This document shows, in pieces, positions 46,212 to 58,323 of a stretch of DNA of 64,000 bases (the first letter of the stretch is position 1; every line of letters begins with the position of its first letter). The stretch is from Botryotinia globosa. Lineage: Eukaryota > Ascomycota > Leotiomycetes > Helotiales > Sclerotiniaceae. The position numbers and the translations under genes are program-made. The DNA lies in the NCBI GenBank assembly GCA_014898425.1, contig RCSZ01000016.1, positions 186,001 to 250,000 of the forward strand. The letters run 5' to 3'. The notes under the pieces are model-generated. The model had not been told where the DNA came from and ran no database searches. It saw nothing but the letters and a program-made list of their open reading frames with translations.

Positions 46212-47557
46212 ATGTCGTTAACGCCAGCACAACTTGAGGCAAGGGAGCTTCTAGCACCTATCAAATTCCACCAGATTTTCAAACTACCGGCGACAGAAAA
46301 GCACGCAGAGCTCAAGGTATCCTATGCCATTGCAGGACCATCAGATGAGAATGCGCCGACTATTCTCTTTGTTGTGGGAATGCTAGGTATTAGATGGCTG
46401 GCATTATCCTTTGATCATGTAGCCACTGAAGAAGGAGTGAGAATGATTTTTATCGACAGGTGGGTGGCATTGCCCTTTATGTTGTGGGGTGTTTGTGTAT
46501 CATCACCCGATTCTGGCTGCGCTCACCGTACCCTCGTTTCCAATCTAATATTCCGAGTGTGGATGGGCCTAGTGGCTTGTAGATATTCAGTCGCAATATC
46601 AGTCAATTGAAGAATTCAATAATGCCATGTCTATGAAGCTACAAAATTTATCCAAACTAATAACTCCCTAGACCTGGTTTCGGGGGCTCTACCTCCGTTC
46701 CACTTCAAGACCGGTTGCCCATATATCTTGAGACTGTTCCTCTTCTCCTCAAGCACCTGAACATTGAACATGTTTCTCTTGCGAGCCATAGTGCCGGGAC
46801 TATATACGCTCTCAACATCATTGCTACTCTCCCTCATATCATTTGTCCGAAACGCCCTAGGATCACTCTGCTTTCTCCTTGGGTTCATCAAAACTTGTCA
46901 TCGACAACCTTTCTTCAGATTGCTTCAAAGCTTCCCAATACCATGATCAATCACTGGGGCGCGGTCATGAATTTTGTTCTGAACAGTGCTACGCCAATGA
47001 TAGCAAGTTCAGGGTCGGTCTTTTCTACTTTAAAATCTGCTTTTTCTGCTGCGGCAATTGGGGCTCCAGCCCATGTGGCAGCCGAACAGAAGGTTCGAGA
47101 GGCGTACGGTGTATCGAAAGAGATAAAAAAAGAGATGGATAGTCTAATTTTCAAGTGGGCATTTTTGGAAGATACGACAGGCCTAAATGATGAGGCTCGA
47201 TTGTGTTTGAAGAAAACAGATGACTGTAACTGGAATGCTTGCGAAGACTACGAAGAAATGGTTAAGAACTTGGTAGAATTGTGGACTCATAGAGTTGAAA
47301 GGTATCAAAGTGCCCGGCTGGATGTCAAAATTTACTTTGCTGAAGAGGACATTATGATTGGTGAGAAGGGAAAAGAATACTTCCGAAATTGTTGGACTGC
47401 CGAGAATTGGACTGCGAACATCGCAGTGGACTGTGAACAGTTGAAGGGTACAGATCATGACAGTGTCTTGGACCCTCTCAGGAGTCTACGGGAAATTGCA
47501 AAAGCAGCGAGGCAGACTTTGGATTGGAGGGCCAATTCTGACCCCTGCGACAAGTGA
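46212..47557 (+). CDS. alpha/beta hydrolase, substrate unknown
   Basis: Two exons: 46212-46459 and 46672-47557, 377 aa. The fold is shown by a beta-strand and oxyanion segment (PTILFVVGMLGIRWLALSFD), the IFIDRPGFGGST motif and the nucleophile elbow SLASHSAGTIYALN with Ser near 123. Later come FAEEDIMIG (probable acid) and GTDHDSVLD (probable His). The elbow is S-H-S-A-G, a variant of the usual GxSxG. The lid region is long and helical. No signal peptide or membrane segment is seen, so it is probably cytosolic. The intron splits the Arg before PGFGGS, and an in-frame upstream ATG at 46170 gives only a weak extension. Esterase, lipase or epoxide-hydrolase activity is possible; I cannot choose. 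Confidence 0.85.
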
Positions 47558-47751
47558 CACTCTCACCTGGCATTGACAGAGAGCATGGGCGCTATAGGCA
47601 TTGCATGAAACCGTATGCACATATCATTAGACTTTGAAATAAATTGATGCATGGGAAGAAATGTTTTCGTCGACTATGGCACAGGTGCATCTCATTGAAA
47701 ACATAATAGAGTAAAGAAACGCTCAATGGCCCATGACCTTTCTCTAATCTA

Positions 47752-48673
47752 TTAAGCCTTGGATGCAACAATCTCTGTACGTGGATTAGTGTTTGTCAAA
47801 TATCAACAGTGAAAGATTACATACTCTCGACATCAGCAACACTTTGCTGTAAGATTTGTTGCAAGACCTTGGGATTCTCGAGTTCCTTTTGGATCTTGGA
47901 GATAATGCTTTCTGAGAGTTCCCTTTGTTGGCGGATCTTGACTTGTCCCTCGTATCGTACCCATGAGTCGAGAACAGACTTGGCCTCAGCAGCGAGAGCG
48001 GTTTGTTGCTCGAGAGCGTAAGCCTTAGCCTCGAGTTGTGCAGTTTCCTATGAGTTGCGTTAGTACAAAAATTCCTCGCAATAGTCCATTCTCCACGGCC
48101 CATCATACCTTGGAAACCTCGAAAAGAGTCTTGGTGATATCAACAACGCTGCCCAATTGTTGGACGCTCTCAATTCTAGTCTTGACGGCCTCAGTGTGGT
48201 CTGCACGGGCAGCATTCAAGATGTTCTTGATCTTGTTGACTTGACCAGTGGCCCACTCAGAGTACAATGGTCCACCGAACTTAATGACGGATCCCCAAAT
48301 GCTCAAAAGGCAGAACATAGCAACAGTTTCTTCGTTGACGACATAGTACTCGTTGCTGAGGGCGTACAGGGAAACTCCTCCGGCTGCGGAAAGAATGGCA
48401 GTCTTAGAAACTAGAGAGTTGCCTGGGAGAGAATCAAGGAGCGATTGCGCCTTCTTCTTAGGGTCCTCTGCTGGCAAATTGGAGGAAGACGATCGCGAAC
48501 TCGAGATCGATGTGAGGGCCGGGAGGGTACGGGAAGAAAGAGCTGGTCGAAGACGAGCGGCCCCTACGTTGTGTTGTGTCAGTCAATCGCGGCCAGTAGC
48601 AATTGTGGCGTATTTCTCATATCCACATGTGCCACATACCTAAGGCGCTTCTTGTCAATAGTCTTGATGCCAT
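47752..48673 (-). CDS. atp4: mitochondrial ATP synthase F0 subunit 4 (subunit b)
   Basis: Four exons: 48673-48640, 48563-48109, 48047-47825 and 47774-47752, 244 aa. This is the peripheral-stalk subunit that holds F1 static against the c-ring in the inner membrane. The start MASRLLTRSALGAARLRPAL is a classic presequence, followed by a Ser-rich stretch. Then come KKKAQSLLDSLPGNSLVSK, two adjacent hydrophobic segments (TAILSAAGGVSLYALS and ETVAMFCLLSIWGSVIKFGG) and a long charged helix (NKIKNILNAARADHTEAVK onward) that forms the stalk. The last exon encodes only the final residues VASKA. The length equals the fungal family's usual size. It diverges from NOC4, with about 205 bases between the start codons. 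Confidence 0.95.
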
Positions 48674-48878
48674 TTTGATATGAGAGGAGATATTGTACAG
48701 CAGCTCAAATTGCTTGAAAGGCTTGAGATGAGGTTCTTTCGGAATTCGCTTCCCACCTCACTTGAAAGTTTCTTATGTAAGGGTGCCTGAGGACCTAACA
48801 TTTTTTGGGGAATTATCTCGATAAGAGAAATAAATTTCTAGAGAATTGGCAAAACTAAATTTCGTCACATATTTAACA
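48674..48878. promoter_or_regulatory. bidirectional promoter between ATP4 and NOC4
   Basis: About 205 bases between divergent ATG codons, with no intervening frame. A short poly-T and a 'ctcgataagagaaataaatttc' stretch are seen, but no motif I can name with confidence. Confidence 0.45.
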
Positions 48879-50612
48879 ATGCCTGGCGCAATTATTGATT
48901 CGAAACGCCCTTCAAAAAGGAAGAGAGCTGTGTCGGAAAAAGGGCCTTCGAAACGCGCACGATCTGAGGATAGTGAAGAAGATCCACAGGCGCAAATTCT
49001 CCTCCTAGAGAGTGAAATCTTTGAGTCGAAGAAGCATTATAACAACATCGCAAGGCTAATTGGCATTGCACGAGATGATTCTGAAGGTGCCGATGCGTCG
49101 ATTCTCGCCGCGGTATCGCTATGCCGGGTTTTTACGAAATTGATAGTAGTTGGGGGTTTTCAGAAAACCAAAGAGACTTCTGTGAAGGATGCAACTGTGG
49201 TCCAATGGCTCAAGGAAAGATATTCAGAATACAAGATTATCCTTCTTGACATGTTGAGCCAAGAAGATACCGCATCCACGGGATTAACTCTTTGCATGAG
49301 AATGTTGAAGATTGAAGGGCAGCATCTGCGAAATGGTCAGGATTATTGTTTTCCTACAGGCCTTCTTACGGATATGGTTCAGGTTCTTATTCGTCCTGGG
49401 AGTGATGGTGCTGCCAGGAAAGAGTTTAGTGATAAGTTTGTCGAGGAATACGATGATGTTAGATTTTACACACTTGAAGCTATAGAGTAGGACTGCCTTC
49501 CTACTACATGTTTGCAATTACTGACGTTTTCAGAAAACTGGTTACGGCCCCCGAGGCTATAAGCTTAGGCAATGATTCATTTAATACCGTCTATGAGATT
49601 TTAACATCGATATCATCAGTTCCTGAATCCAAGGACGAACTCGAAGATTTTTACATTCCCGCACCGAAGAAAAAGTCGCACGCACTCTACTCCTTAACGG
49701 AACACAAGAAGCGAGCGCAAGGGGCATGGTTAGCCGTGATGAATATGGAGATGGTAAAAGAAAGAAGAAAAATGATCCTTTCAAAAATTACCGATTGCAT
49801 TGCGCCATGGTTCACCAAACCCGAACTTTTAATGGACTTCCTGACCGACTCATACAATTCTGGGGGATCGACTTCGTTGCTATCACTCTCTGGCGTCTTT
49901 TATCTCATCCAAGAGAAGAATTTAGACTACCCATCGTTCTACAGAAAGCTTTATTCGCTGCTAGACACGGGCATTCTGCATTCGAAGCATCGCTCAAGAT
50001 TTTTCCGACTTTTGGATACCTTTTTATCATCAACACATTTACCAGTCGTACTTGTCGCAAGCTTCATCAAGAGGCTATCCAGACTCACGTTACACTCCCC
50101 TCCATCTGGCGTCGTTGCGGTTGTGCCGTGGATCTATAATTTATTGAAGAAGCACCCAACGTGTTTATTCATGATCCATCGAGAGACTCGAGGGGCTGAA
50201 GCGAAGAAGGTTTTAGAGGAAGAAGGGCTTTCAGATCCATTCCTGATGGATGAGGAAGATCCAATGTTGACCAATGCAATCGATAGTAGCTTGTGGGAAA
50301 TTGTCACGCTACAATCGCATTATCATCCCAACGTTGCAACACTCGCCAAAATTATCTCGGAACAATTTACCAAACATTCATACAACTTGGAGGATTTCCT
50401 GGATCACTCTTACGGAAGTGTAAGTCAACATATACCTTGTGTGCAAGAGATTTACTAACAATGTGATATAGATGCTTGAATCCGAGTTAGCGAAGGATGT
50501 GAAGAAGGTGCCAGTTGTTGAATATGAGATACCCAAGACAATATTTATGAAGCATGATGCAGATGCTGGCTTGGAAGATTCCCTACTTGTGAAGTTGTGG
50601 AACTTCAGTTAG
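48879..50612 (+). CDS. noc4: nucleolar complex protein NOC4 (CBF/Mak21 family)
   Basis: Three exons: 48879-49486, 49534-50419 and 50472-50612, 544 aa, close to the yeast protein. Noc4 pairs with Nop14 in the SSU processome and is needed for 40S subunit maturation and export. The start has a basic nuclear signal (SKRPSKRKRAVSEKGPSKR). HEAT-like helices follow, and the CBF/Mak21 signature region is in exon 2: LSLSGVFYLIQEKNLDYPSF, FYRKLYSLLDTGILHSKHR, FFRLLDTFLSSTHLP and VASFIKRLSRLTLHSPP. Later family motifs are IYNLLKKHPTC, DPMLTNAIDSSLWEI and LQSHYHPNVATLAKI. The first ATG is used; an earlier frame start at 48846 is TTG and was ignored. Intron 1 has a GTAGGA donor that immediately precedes an in-frame TAG, so retention would truncate the protein. 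Confidence 0.95.
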
Positions 50613-51293
50613 ATTCTACGAATTTTAGTGTTCCTAATTCTACATCGAAGTAAGTATCTTTGCTCAAAGGTATCGTGAAAAAAGGCATTTCTCTACGTAA
50701 TCACCGAGAACAAATTGAAGGTGGAGCAAGACTAATGAAGGGGTTCAAATAAATCTCACATACAATTTCGAAGCTGGGCTTCCTCATTCAACAATAATAA
50801 CGGAGAAAAGCCTCCTTTTACCCCTCAAATGTCTATGCCTTCTGAAAAGGACATAAATGGCAAAGTTTATCTTCCAGGTATCACAAATATTTACTTGACC
50901 TGATTAAATCATCTGTGCAAAGCGCTTTGGGAAAACCATCAGAACGATACCTAGATTAATGTGTCCTTGCGTGATAACCTTGCATAGAATACTAGTCCAA
51001 AATGCGCCCCTTTCTACGGCATAAACAATTCAAGCATAGACATCCAAGAACTCAAAAGATCTACGGCAGCGACAATCTGCTATTCTGTGACAGAATAAAG
51101 CCTTGCATGCCTTGTAATTGAACATTGAACAATAAGTAATGGCAGCCATCCTTGGCAACCGTTGCGGCTGGAAAGCCACACACTACATATTCATTCAGTG
51201 GTAATTTCACTCAGTCATCACAAGGCTATATACGCAGACAATACTGTTTCTATTCCGAACAACAACCTCAGATCTTTGAACTAACATGACAAA
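50613..51293. other. intergenic, promoter of the Sel1 gene
   Basis: No coding frame with support. The 3' UTR of NOC4 and the promoter of the Sel1-repeat gene must lie here. Confidence 0.5.
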
Positions 51294-54014
51294 ATGCCTC
51301 TTCTTGATTTACTAAAGAAAAAAGATAGGACCGCAGGAAATGACGCGCATTCTCCACGCGTCGATCTAGAAGCTGGTCCAGTTTTCACATTCATGAGAAG
51401 TGTAAGCCTGCTGCTACATACAGCGTACCAACTCGTACCTCACTGCTACAACATGGCTAACATGACACAAGGATACAAATACACAAGAAGTAATATCACC
51501 GCCAACTTTCTCTTCTTCGGAATCATCCCTGCAACCCTCGGTGCCAGTGAACAAACCGAATAATGAACCGCGAACTAGTCGATTGTTTGGAGGACGGCCC
51601 AGGAGCAACTCGCGCGAATCTGGAAACTCAGGTACATCTGGCGCATCGATTTCTTCACACGTTAGTGATAGATCTACGTTGAAATCAGCGCACAATAGTA
51701 AAAGAATATCAGAACGTTTTGGTTTGCGCAAACATGAGGTAGGATCGTCACATGTTCCCAGTGATTTACCGGAGATTACAGTGGAAGAGGCCGCGATAGG
51801 TGATAAAGATGCGGAATTACAATGGGAGAAGAGAGCTACAATATTGGCACAGCAGAATGAGAGGTCAATAAGCAGACCAGGCTCATCTTGTGGCAGTCCC
51901 CCAGGTCATAGGAATAGGAATTCTGGAGAAATTCCGAGGGCATTAAGTCCGGGAAGAAACCCTTCGGGCGTGGTTGCTACCAGAAATGTGGATGATGATC
52001 TCCAGGAAGCTATTCGACTTCATGAGGAAGGGCACTTGGAAGAAGCAACAAAGCTATTTGAGAGATTGGCAGACCCTCATGGTGCCAATAATGCTCTTTC
52101 TCAGGTCTTATATGTAAGCTCTACTTGGTTCATTCCTATCACAATTTCACCTGACATAGACTTGGTAAAGCTTTAGCTAGCTCACCAACTCTATGAGCTT
52201 CGTTTTCTTGGACTTTGCCTGACTTGCCAACAAAGATCTCGGTCAGGGGCACACTCCGGTCCAATTGCTAATATTCAACACAGGGTCTTGCTCTCAGGTA
52301 CGTCAAGACGACCTTTTATGCGGCCTACATCACGCCGCCTGATCGAGGAATCAGTCGATCTCTTCTGAATCTTGATTGTTACCATTTCGGGATTTAACTA
52401 ACAATATAGACACGGCTGGGGATGTCAAGCCAGTCCTGCCGAAGCCGTCACGTACCTTTCGGCAGCAGCATCAAATGCAGCAGCAAGTATGTACCTACCC
52501 TGAGTATCCCGTCACGTTTCACATAGGTTCCTATCTGTCATGATCTCTTGTATTGGCATAGTGCTGACTTCGTGGACAAGTCGAGGAGCTTGCGCTGCAA
52601 TCCGGAAAAATGAAAGGGGGAGCTGCCAAGGGGGAGCTTGTCATTGCGATTTATGAGCTAGCAAACTGCTTCAGAAATGGTGAGGATATTCCACTGAGTT
52701 GTCAGCTTTGTCTCTGGTAGCTTCCTGCCACGATTCAATTATATGGGAATAGTTTTTATACACCCCTTGATCGTCAATGGCAGTATCAAAAAATGAATTC
52801 CCTAATCAAGCAATACTGACATTTTGGGTCTTCTCTAGGCTGGGGGGTCAAAAAAGATCCAACAGCAGCTCAGAAAGTGAGTGGATTCAAATCATTGGGT
52901 CGCGGAGAAGCCCGCGTGTACATTACTAACGTCGCTGTAGTACTACCAAACTGCTGCAGAACTTGGAGATACAGGTATGCATGAAGCTCTCGCGAAAACT
53001 CAATTATCAGGCCATGCACTGACATTACCGTAGATAGTATGAATGAGGTGAGCCTACCAAGTCGTCCTTCCTACTTGGAAAGAAAATTTTTGCCGGCAGT
53101 CATGTCAGGCTAAAGTGCTGTAGTACATAGATTCTGATCTAGGCAAACTAACTGTTCATCACAGGTTGCACGATGCTACTTGGAAGGATTTGGTAAGCGT
53201 CTTCATGTCTCCCCAACAACCAAGTTCGATCTCGAGCTCGTAATCTTCGCGTTTGCCTGATCTAATATACTGACCACTGCCCTCTCCAGGCTGTAAAAAA
53301 GATAAAGTAAGTTCGCCCGTGGTTCGCCAGAACTTCCTATCCATCCACTCAGACACCAGTCTCGGATCCAACAAACAACTACTGTGGCTTGCGCTGTACG
53401 CATGGTTCCCTTACGTCGCATTTTTGGGCAGCAATGGGGCCACCTTCATGCAACTACAACCGAATGCTGAACCCCTTGCAAACTTTCGAAATATTCCTAG
53501 CCAGTCATAAGATGAGGCTGATGGTTCTTTCTGGGTATGGTTTCCGTTACCATTGTCAGTACTAACTCAGATTTCTTGCAGTACCGAGCAGCGTACTATC
53601 TTCGCAAGGCCGAAAATGCGGGTGTAAAAACACTGGGCAATTCTTGGTGAGTTTTCCCTTTTCATGTTTGGACCCAGTATTTGCCGAAAACCCTTCTGGA
53701 AATTTTCCGCTTTGTATGAAGTACTTGTCTCAGCCTGGTTATCTTGTGGTCTGTAAGCTTTTCGGCGGCAGTCCCGCTCCCAGTCATTTAGTGATGGTTC
53801 GTTCGTTCATTGTTTCAATAAGTGGGGTACGGCGATAGTGCGGCTACTACCTTCATGCATTTTAGAGGTACATTGGTACGGAAAATCAATTGGTTCTCAT
53901 TGTCTCTTCGGCAATGTCGGTTAGAAATGTGCCCTTGTAAAGAGATGTTTGCTGATTTTCATTGGTTACGATGAATGTAGGATTTGGAAGGATAAATACA
54001 ATCCTAAGAAGTAA
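51294..54014 (+). CDS. Sel1-repeat protein in twelve exons
   Basis: Exons: 51294-51401, 51472-52113, 52284-52297, 52410-52486, 52581-52679, 52839-52876, 52941-52974, 53034-53047, 53165-53192, 53290-53306, 53582-53646 and 53981-54014, 389 aa. Every junction is GT..AG and keeps frame, and several have CTAAC/CTGAC branch sites. The first 190 residues are Ser/Arg/Gly-rich and disordered. The repeat part starts at DDLQEAIRLHEEGHLEEATKLF. Sel1 units follow: GLALRHGWGCQASPAEAVTY, ELANCFRNGWGVKKDPTAAQ, YYQTAAELGDTDSMNEVARC and GFGCKKDKYRAAYYLRKAEN. It ends GNSWIWKDKYNPKK. It resembles fungal Sel1 regulators such as Skt5/Dsf2 or fission yeast Nif1, which act as scaffolds in cell-wall or cell-cycle control. 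The exact orthologue is not determined. The last 34-base exon after a 334-nt intron rests on the family-like ending WKDKYNPKK. Confidence 0.88.
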
Positions 54015-55841
54015 AAATTCAAATACGGAAGTTCTAGATAATAAGAACTGGGAGAGGGGTAACTCTTTGGAGATACTAGATACCTTTCTGGACGAACGAC
54101 TAATGAGTTTGGTTCACGCGTTCTTACTTGTTTTACTTCGCCAAGCTCCGGGTCGGATCGAGAGAACGAACGGTCTCTAGTTACTTTAGTTACTTCAGTT
54201 GGACTAGGGGCTTTTCCTCGTGTATGGGCCTGGTATTGGATTGGTGTCTCGGAGATCTTGACGTATTGCACGGTGTTTGAAGTGGGCTGGCTTATTTATA
54301 CCTCTATTAATACTAGTTCTATTACAAAATTTCAGCATTCATCGACTAAACCTGATTTTAACTACTCTCTCTTTACGACTTAATTTATCAGGGTCTTGGC
54401 TTAGCTCGGTTTGGCTTTGGCTTTAGTTTACTTTAGTTGAGTCTTGTGCTGCAGTCAGCATTTACCTAATTAAGCAATTAAGCATGAGTACGAGTGAATT
54501 CATCAGACAACTCGAAATTAACGCAGGTCAGGTGTAGTCATGACTGAGACATACAGGAACTGGACTCGTATGCTCACGAGGTTTTCGTCTTATCAGTGTC
54601 TGTCGTGCTGAAATGTCCACAGGTGGCACAGCACAGTAAAAGGCTTTGTGTAATCCAGTATGGCGGGGCGTCGAAGCATTGCAGTGGGAATTGTTTCGAG
54701 CTTCAGTTTCAGATCCTGTTGAGGTGCCTTATCTTATGCCTTATTTATTGGTATGTAGCTGTAAGTGGATTGCATACTGTATGTATGTACATGATCTACA
54801 ATGGGTCTTGGCTTTTTTCCTTCTCTCTGAATTTTCTCATTCGTTCAAACATTTAAAGTATGATGTATTCGTTCCTTCTCACATGGTACCCCGGGCTCAG
54901 AGTTAGGACGTTTCATCTTTTCATGTATGATGTAGAGATCCAATCCGAAGAGTCAATTCGAAAGAGTTTTCACTGGGCTATCTACGTACGCATGCGAGGC
55001 TGCGAGCGATGGGAAAGGCGTCATATACGTATGTATTTTATGTATGGCACGACAACTCAACGCCGCAGTGCAAAATGTTGGGTTGCTGCGAAGGTGGGCT
55101 GGACGCTAAGTGCGGGAAGGATGGAGGATTTTCATAGCGTTGTTGGAGGCTTGGAAGTGGCCCGGGTGTGGGAAAATGTGATATGGCAGAATGAAATATG
55201 ATATAGTATGACGGCAAGGCGGTGCAGCGAGCTTGAGTGCTTAAAATAGCCCCAGCAGTTTTTCTTTGAAGTTTTTCGATTACATTTTGGGCTTTTGTAT
55301 CATATTGGGAGCACTAATTGTGAGAGTACTAGAACCGTCTAAATCTCGGATCGGTTCATATCTTGGGATGAATGGGGCCCGACTATGAACGAATGAACGA
55401 TCTGTGGCTGAATACGGCACGGATGTCCGTCTACTTTCGTCTGGTCTAGCCGTTATGTTTTACATCAACAATACGTATAATTCCACGTGATTTTAGATTG
55501 AGTTGTTGAAGAATTTTCGCCATTGCAGGTTTCTGTCATTTGTGATATGTGTGAGCAGTGAGCACTCGTGAATTTTTGCATGGTGCATCTACATGATGGT
55601 CTTCGCGTTTGGATTTGCATTTGCATTTGTGGCGACCTCGAAGTTGAGTTGAAGAGAAAAGGGTCTTGCATATCATGTCATGTATATGTCATGTACTGCT
55701 ATGCGATGTACTGTCATGTACATGCCAAACTCACGGCAAATGGCTATGTATTGTGATGTTATGTGTATGTGAGACCTAAAGAGGTTATAATCGAAGATAC
55801 ATGTGTTATGTCATGTAAGTATATGGAAAAGAAATCTATAT

Positions 55842-55900
55842 GCTATGCCATGCGATGCGATGCCATGCCATGCCATGTAAATGTAATGCGATGCGATGTA
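55842..55900. repeat. catgc/gatgc pentamer array
   Basis: A run of pentamers of the types gatgc and catgc, each repeated two to four times, interrupted by catgtaaatgtaatg. Confidence 0.8.
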
Positions 55901-58011
55901 TACCGGATTCGTCCGCTGCTAAATACTTTATCTCTATCTGCTAGTGTGGACTTGCGGATCTCTGTCGAAGTTACGAAGCTGCGAAACAAAAGTTGGCAGT
56001 AGTATAAACCTACAACTCCATATCGCCTTTGCCACTCTACCTTAGAGGTTAGATGTGATCCCATTGTAAGCGGTGAAGGGTATCTACTGCACTCTACTGT
56101 GATCTACTGCAGATGTATTCGCGATAGTGGGGACTTCGATCCTCTCGCATCTTGAATCCTGAGTCTTGACGAGGAAGAATGGGAGCATTGACTCGGCATT
56201 AAACGGAGGGTAATGCGGCTAGGGTTTAAGTTTTGCAAAATGTGAGTCTAGCGACGATGATGTACATGTATAGTATGGTATCTACATGCGAGAAGGGAAT
56301 ACGAATCGGGCGATATGCATTTACATACATACATCCATCTCCATACAATGATACCATACAGCACTAGTCTCCGGAGCAGAGTAGCGGGGTCGCTGGTGGG
56401 AATCGTGAAAGACGCTACCTACCAAGGTAAGTCATGAAAAGATGTGGGGAGAGCTCACCCATGCAGAAATGGAGGTTCCACAAACCAACCATGACCCTTG
56501 GAGTGAAGAATTTTTACTTTGGGGTTTTGAAAGATGAAACACCACGTATTTCACGGGGTAGATAATATGGGGCGAGACAGAAACAAGTGTGTTTCAGAAA
56601 TGATGGGGTAATTATTGGACGAACGTTGTGAGAACCTGGATGGGAGTGGGAGTGAAACAGTTGGAAGGGAGTTTGTTTGATTGGTTGGTAGGGAAAGATC
56701 ATTGGATCGCCCGGTTTACAAGTGGAGTTGAGGCAAGGTCGAATGTGAGGAGAGAACTGGTAATACTGTGGAGAATGGACCGAGGGAGAGAAGGAGATTG
56801 GTTGTGGGATTTTGAGACAGAGCATGCTGATTCGAATGCTGTTTGGTGGGCACATAAAGGAACGATAATCGGAACATGAGTAAACACACGAGGGAGGAGG
56901 CATGGGCAAACACAAACAAGCACTCGTATCACTGTCATGACTGTCATTACCTAGGTATCATTGTCACAATCACATCAAGCAGAGGGAAGAACTTGAACAT
57001 GAATCGCATGCATGTATTCTTGACTATTTTCTTGTGTGTTTTTTCCAATCTGATTGTTCCATCTCATCTCATCCTACGGTATATGTGGAGTAAAGTCAAA
57101 ATTAAATACAAAAAAATGGGTTTCTAAACAACTAACTCATATTCCCCATTCCCTGATAGACAACAGGAGCCCAAATCAACAGATAGGACCGAATTAGGTA
57201 CAAGAAAAGCAATCCCTTGAGATATAGAAAATAGAAAATAGAAAATACTGCATCAAAATGACATGTCCGAAATCTGCCAAGGAGATTTTTGAAAGGAAAT
57301 CCCGATGATCTGATCGTAATCGGTCGATGTGGTGTGTTTTAGATCTTCCGTTATCTCTTCGATAGTACCGTGAGGTAGATCTTTCATTCCTCTTCATTCA
57401 TTCATCAGTCATGATTGCATGTCATTGCTCATCGTGAGTGAGTCTTGGAAAAGAAATCGCGAGTAATCGTAAAACGTAAAACGTAAAACATTCTGAATTG
57501 GTATATGGATAGTATATGATAGGATGTATGTATATGCGAAGATAGTCATCGATTGTGTATTCAAAGCAAACGCTTCAATTTGGAACAAACTTGGAGAGGG
57601 GTATTTGCGTAGAGCGTATCTTTGTGTCGTTGTAGGCAATGATAAAGTAATATTTATGAAATAGTTCGTGATAACGTAGTCGTAATGAAACTTTTGAGTC
57701 GTGATTTATAAGGAAAATTGGTTGCTAGACATAGCTTGTGGTGTGCGATGTGTAATGCGTCGTCGAGTAGCCACTCCCTTCCGTTCCAAATGCCCGTTTC
57801 CAAATCCAATAGAGATCCATCTCCTCCGAACACCCATCCTCCATCCCCATCCGTCCAATTTACAAAATATATGTATTCCCATTGCTGTCCAGCTGCGATC
57901 TGATGTTCGTCTTATGCCTGGCGAAAATGATAATAATCAATATGAAATTAAGAAAAGTCCCCAGTTTGATGACCCGTCGCTAACTATGATCGATGATGAC
58001 GATGATGCAGT

Positions 58012-58013
<2 letters not shown>

Positions 58014-58044
<31 letters not shown>
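58014..58044. repeat. GA dinucleotide microsatellite
   Basis: About 14 ga units, some 280 bases past the stop codon of the bZIP gene. Confidence 0.95.
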
Positions 58045-58050
<6 letters not shown>

Positions 58051-58323
58051 GAAAATGAAAATAACCATCCGTAAACCATAAAACCATAAGACCATTAAGC
58101 CATAAAATAGAAAATTCAAGTCAAAAAATTCAAACGCTCGCTATTTCGCTCATTAACAAATTGAGACATTAAGAGAAGATGCGTGAGCAACAAAGTCTCT
58201 GTTCGCAATGAAGCCGTAAAATCGTAAAAGCCGTAAAGTTTTTGTTCGAAGAGTAAAAGAATTTGTGGTTGTCGAAGTAGAGTTTTTTTGCATGACATGT
58301 TTAGCTTTGAAACTTGGAAAAGT

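Larger units (their letters stand above)
54015..58323. other. about 4.3 kb without a supported gene
   Basis: Short frames only, none with a domain or consistent splicing. It contains catgc/gatgc arrays at 55842-55900, repeated 'atgtcatgta' motifs near 55670-55760 and a (GA)n run at 58014-58044. The region past 58080 is the 3' flank of the bZIP gene. Confidence 0.5.

Noticed and set aside
51541..52176. Stand-alone 211-aa frame in the Sel1 gene
   Set aside because: Its start is GTG. A donor at 51402 and acceptor at 51471 join it to an ATG exon, and a donor at 52114 continues it into the repeat exons.
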